Below are positions 63,041-64,000 of a stretch of DNA of 64,000 bases, piece after piece. Each line of letters starts with the position of its first letter. Position 1 is the first letter of the stretch. Origin of the DNA: Zopfochytrium polystomum (taxonomy: Eukaryota > Chytridiomycota > Chytridiomycetes > Chytridiales > Chytridiaceae); NCBI GenBank assembly GCA_025765615.1, contig JAIVFJ010000005.1, positions 1 to 64,000 of the forward strand. Direction: 5' to 3'. Made by a program: the position numbers and the translations under genes. Below the pieces are notes generated by a model that had not been told where the DNA came from, did no database searches, and saw only the letters and a list, made by a program, of their open reading frames with translations.

Positions 63041-63350
63041 CTAAGGCCAAGGAGATCGTGGACACGGTCGAGGTGGCAATGACGGCGGAAAGATCTGGAA
63101 GGCGGAGAAAAAAAAAAAAAAGGGCGGGACAAGCATGTTGGCCGATCATTCACCCATTCACAGGGCACACGCACACGCCGCACTCAACGGACAGAGAAAC
63201 GGAGAGAGGGGAAAGGTAGGACAGGGAAGAACAGCGACGGCGGCGGCGGCGGCGGCGGCGGGCGGGAAGGGTTGCAGTGTTGGAGTCTGTCGGGTATAGC
63301 TTTTGTACGTGTGTGTGTGTGTATGTGTATGCGCCCAACACTACTAGCTA

Positions 63351-63602
63351 CTAACGGACGAGGGCGTGCAGCAGCGCGTCGGTAGCAGCGGCGAGCGAGC
63401 GGTCATGATCATCGTCGTGGTTGTCGTGGTGGCGGTCGGCGGCTGTTCTCGGTCTCTGTATTGGTCTCGGTCTCCGTCTCGGCGGCGCGGGCGGGGGCGG
63501 GAGGAGCAGGAGGGTGGCGGCGGCGGCCGAGTCGCTGTTGCCGGTATGGCTGTGAAGCAGGAGCAACAGGTTCTGCAACTGCTGCTGGAGCAGCTCGGTC
63601 AT
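63351..63602 (-). CDS. Small open frame, candidate first exon of the cyclin gene
   Basis: 83 codons from ATG 63602 (GCCATG context) with a Gln/Leu-rich helix start (MTELLQQQLQNLLLLLHS), then low-complexity Pro/Arg and a His/Asp patch. It has the right strand and position for a 5' exon of the cyclin gene, but no splice pair that connects the frames was found. Confidence 0.3.
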   Translation of the reverse strand: MTELLQQQLQNLLLLLHSHTGNSDSAAAATLLLLPPPPAPPRRRPRPIQRPRTAADRHHDNHDDDHDRSLAAATDALLHALVR

Positions 63603-63757
63603 GGCGCGGGCAAGGGCGCGTGTGCTGGGTGTACGTTTCGGTTGATCACTTGTTGTGGTTCTCTTTATTCTTCTTCTTCTTCTTCTTCTTCTTCAACGTT
63701 CTTCTTCTCTCCGCAAGCCTCCTGCTATGAGAAGGATCACAGAGAAAGGCAGAGAGT

Positions 63758-63794
<37 letters not shown>

Positions 63795-64000
63795 CAACAA
63801 CGATTCTGGGGGAGCGAGACGAACGACGGTCTTCGATTCTGTTCTTCAACAGACGGACAGACAGACGGACGATCGGCAAGGGGGCAAAAATTGTCTGCCA
63901 CGCGGACAGAGAGATCGGCACGTTTTGAGAGAAGAGAGTGTGTGTGTGAGACAGAGACAGACAGACACAGGCAGACATTCTCGCCCGCGCCCCGATCCGA
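63603..64000. other. Window end with CTT and GA microsatellites
   Basis: CTT triplets at about 63666-63694, a GA run at about 63756-63790 and TGTGTG near 63936. No gene. Confidence 0.6.

Noticed and set aside
1..64000. CRISPR array
   Set aside because: The repeats seen are microsatellites, LTRs and inverted repeats; none shows regular repeat-spacer structure, and the DNA is eukaryotic.

Overview
The window looks like nuclear DNA of a zoosporic (chytrid-type) fungus. The reasons are GC-rich coding exons broken by short introns (about 60-150 nt, mostly GTGAGT-like donors), AT-rich homopolymer-laden introns and spacers, a Cache-domain receptor of the kind common in chytrids, a DGAT2, a Pho80-type cyclin, a probable flagellar MYCBPAP-family protein and several families of fungal transposons. 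No species can be named from the sequence. Exon models were built by hand from reading frame, splice-site and phase agreement, so single boundaries may be off by a codon.

Layout. 1.8-18.9 kb is a gene-dense, mostly single-copy block: a Cache-type membrane sensor with no output domain; a mitochondrial-type 3-oxoacyl-ACP synthase; two neighbouring polytopic membrane proteins; a secreted type-B carboxylesterase with one GC-AG intron; a decayed repeat-protein pseudogene; a 951-residue protein that starts with an ARF-type GTPase domain; and a small single-pass membrane protein. 19-29.1 kb is repeat territory: a foldback element, two ABC-transporter relics, a complete Ty3/gypsy chromovirus (20770-26065, LTRs alike by eye, 5-bp target duplication) sitting inside an element with 175-bp terminal inverted repeats, and copia fragments. 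29.1-36.5 kb holds a many-exon MYCBPAP-like gene and a secreted subtilase. 36.5-48.7 kb is again repeats: copia RT remains split by a solo LTR, Tc1-like transposase remains, a second copy of the inverted-repeat element split by another solo LTR, a third solo LTR and simple-repeat fields. A small soluble protein gene stands at 40.5 kb.

48.9-60.8 kb contains the most striking content: four genes (one +, three -) for secreted proteins built on the same three-exon plan. Exon 1 is a signal peptide plus pro-region ending at a dibasic Arg-Arg site, exon 2 is a Lys/Gly/His-rich block, and exon 3 is an Asp/Glu-rich tail ending in an acidic dipeptide. Both introns are phase 1 in all four. They look like a locally expanded family of secreted polyampholytes that I cannot match to a described family. 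A DGAT2 gene and a tRNA-His gene lie among them, and a Pho80-like cyclin closes the window.

The gypsy element has three regulatory features visible in the DNA: a self-complementary primer-binding site (Tf1-type self-priming), a CCCAAAC -1 frameshift heptamer between gag and pol, and arrays of alternating GAA/TTC units in U3 that match heat-shock elements.
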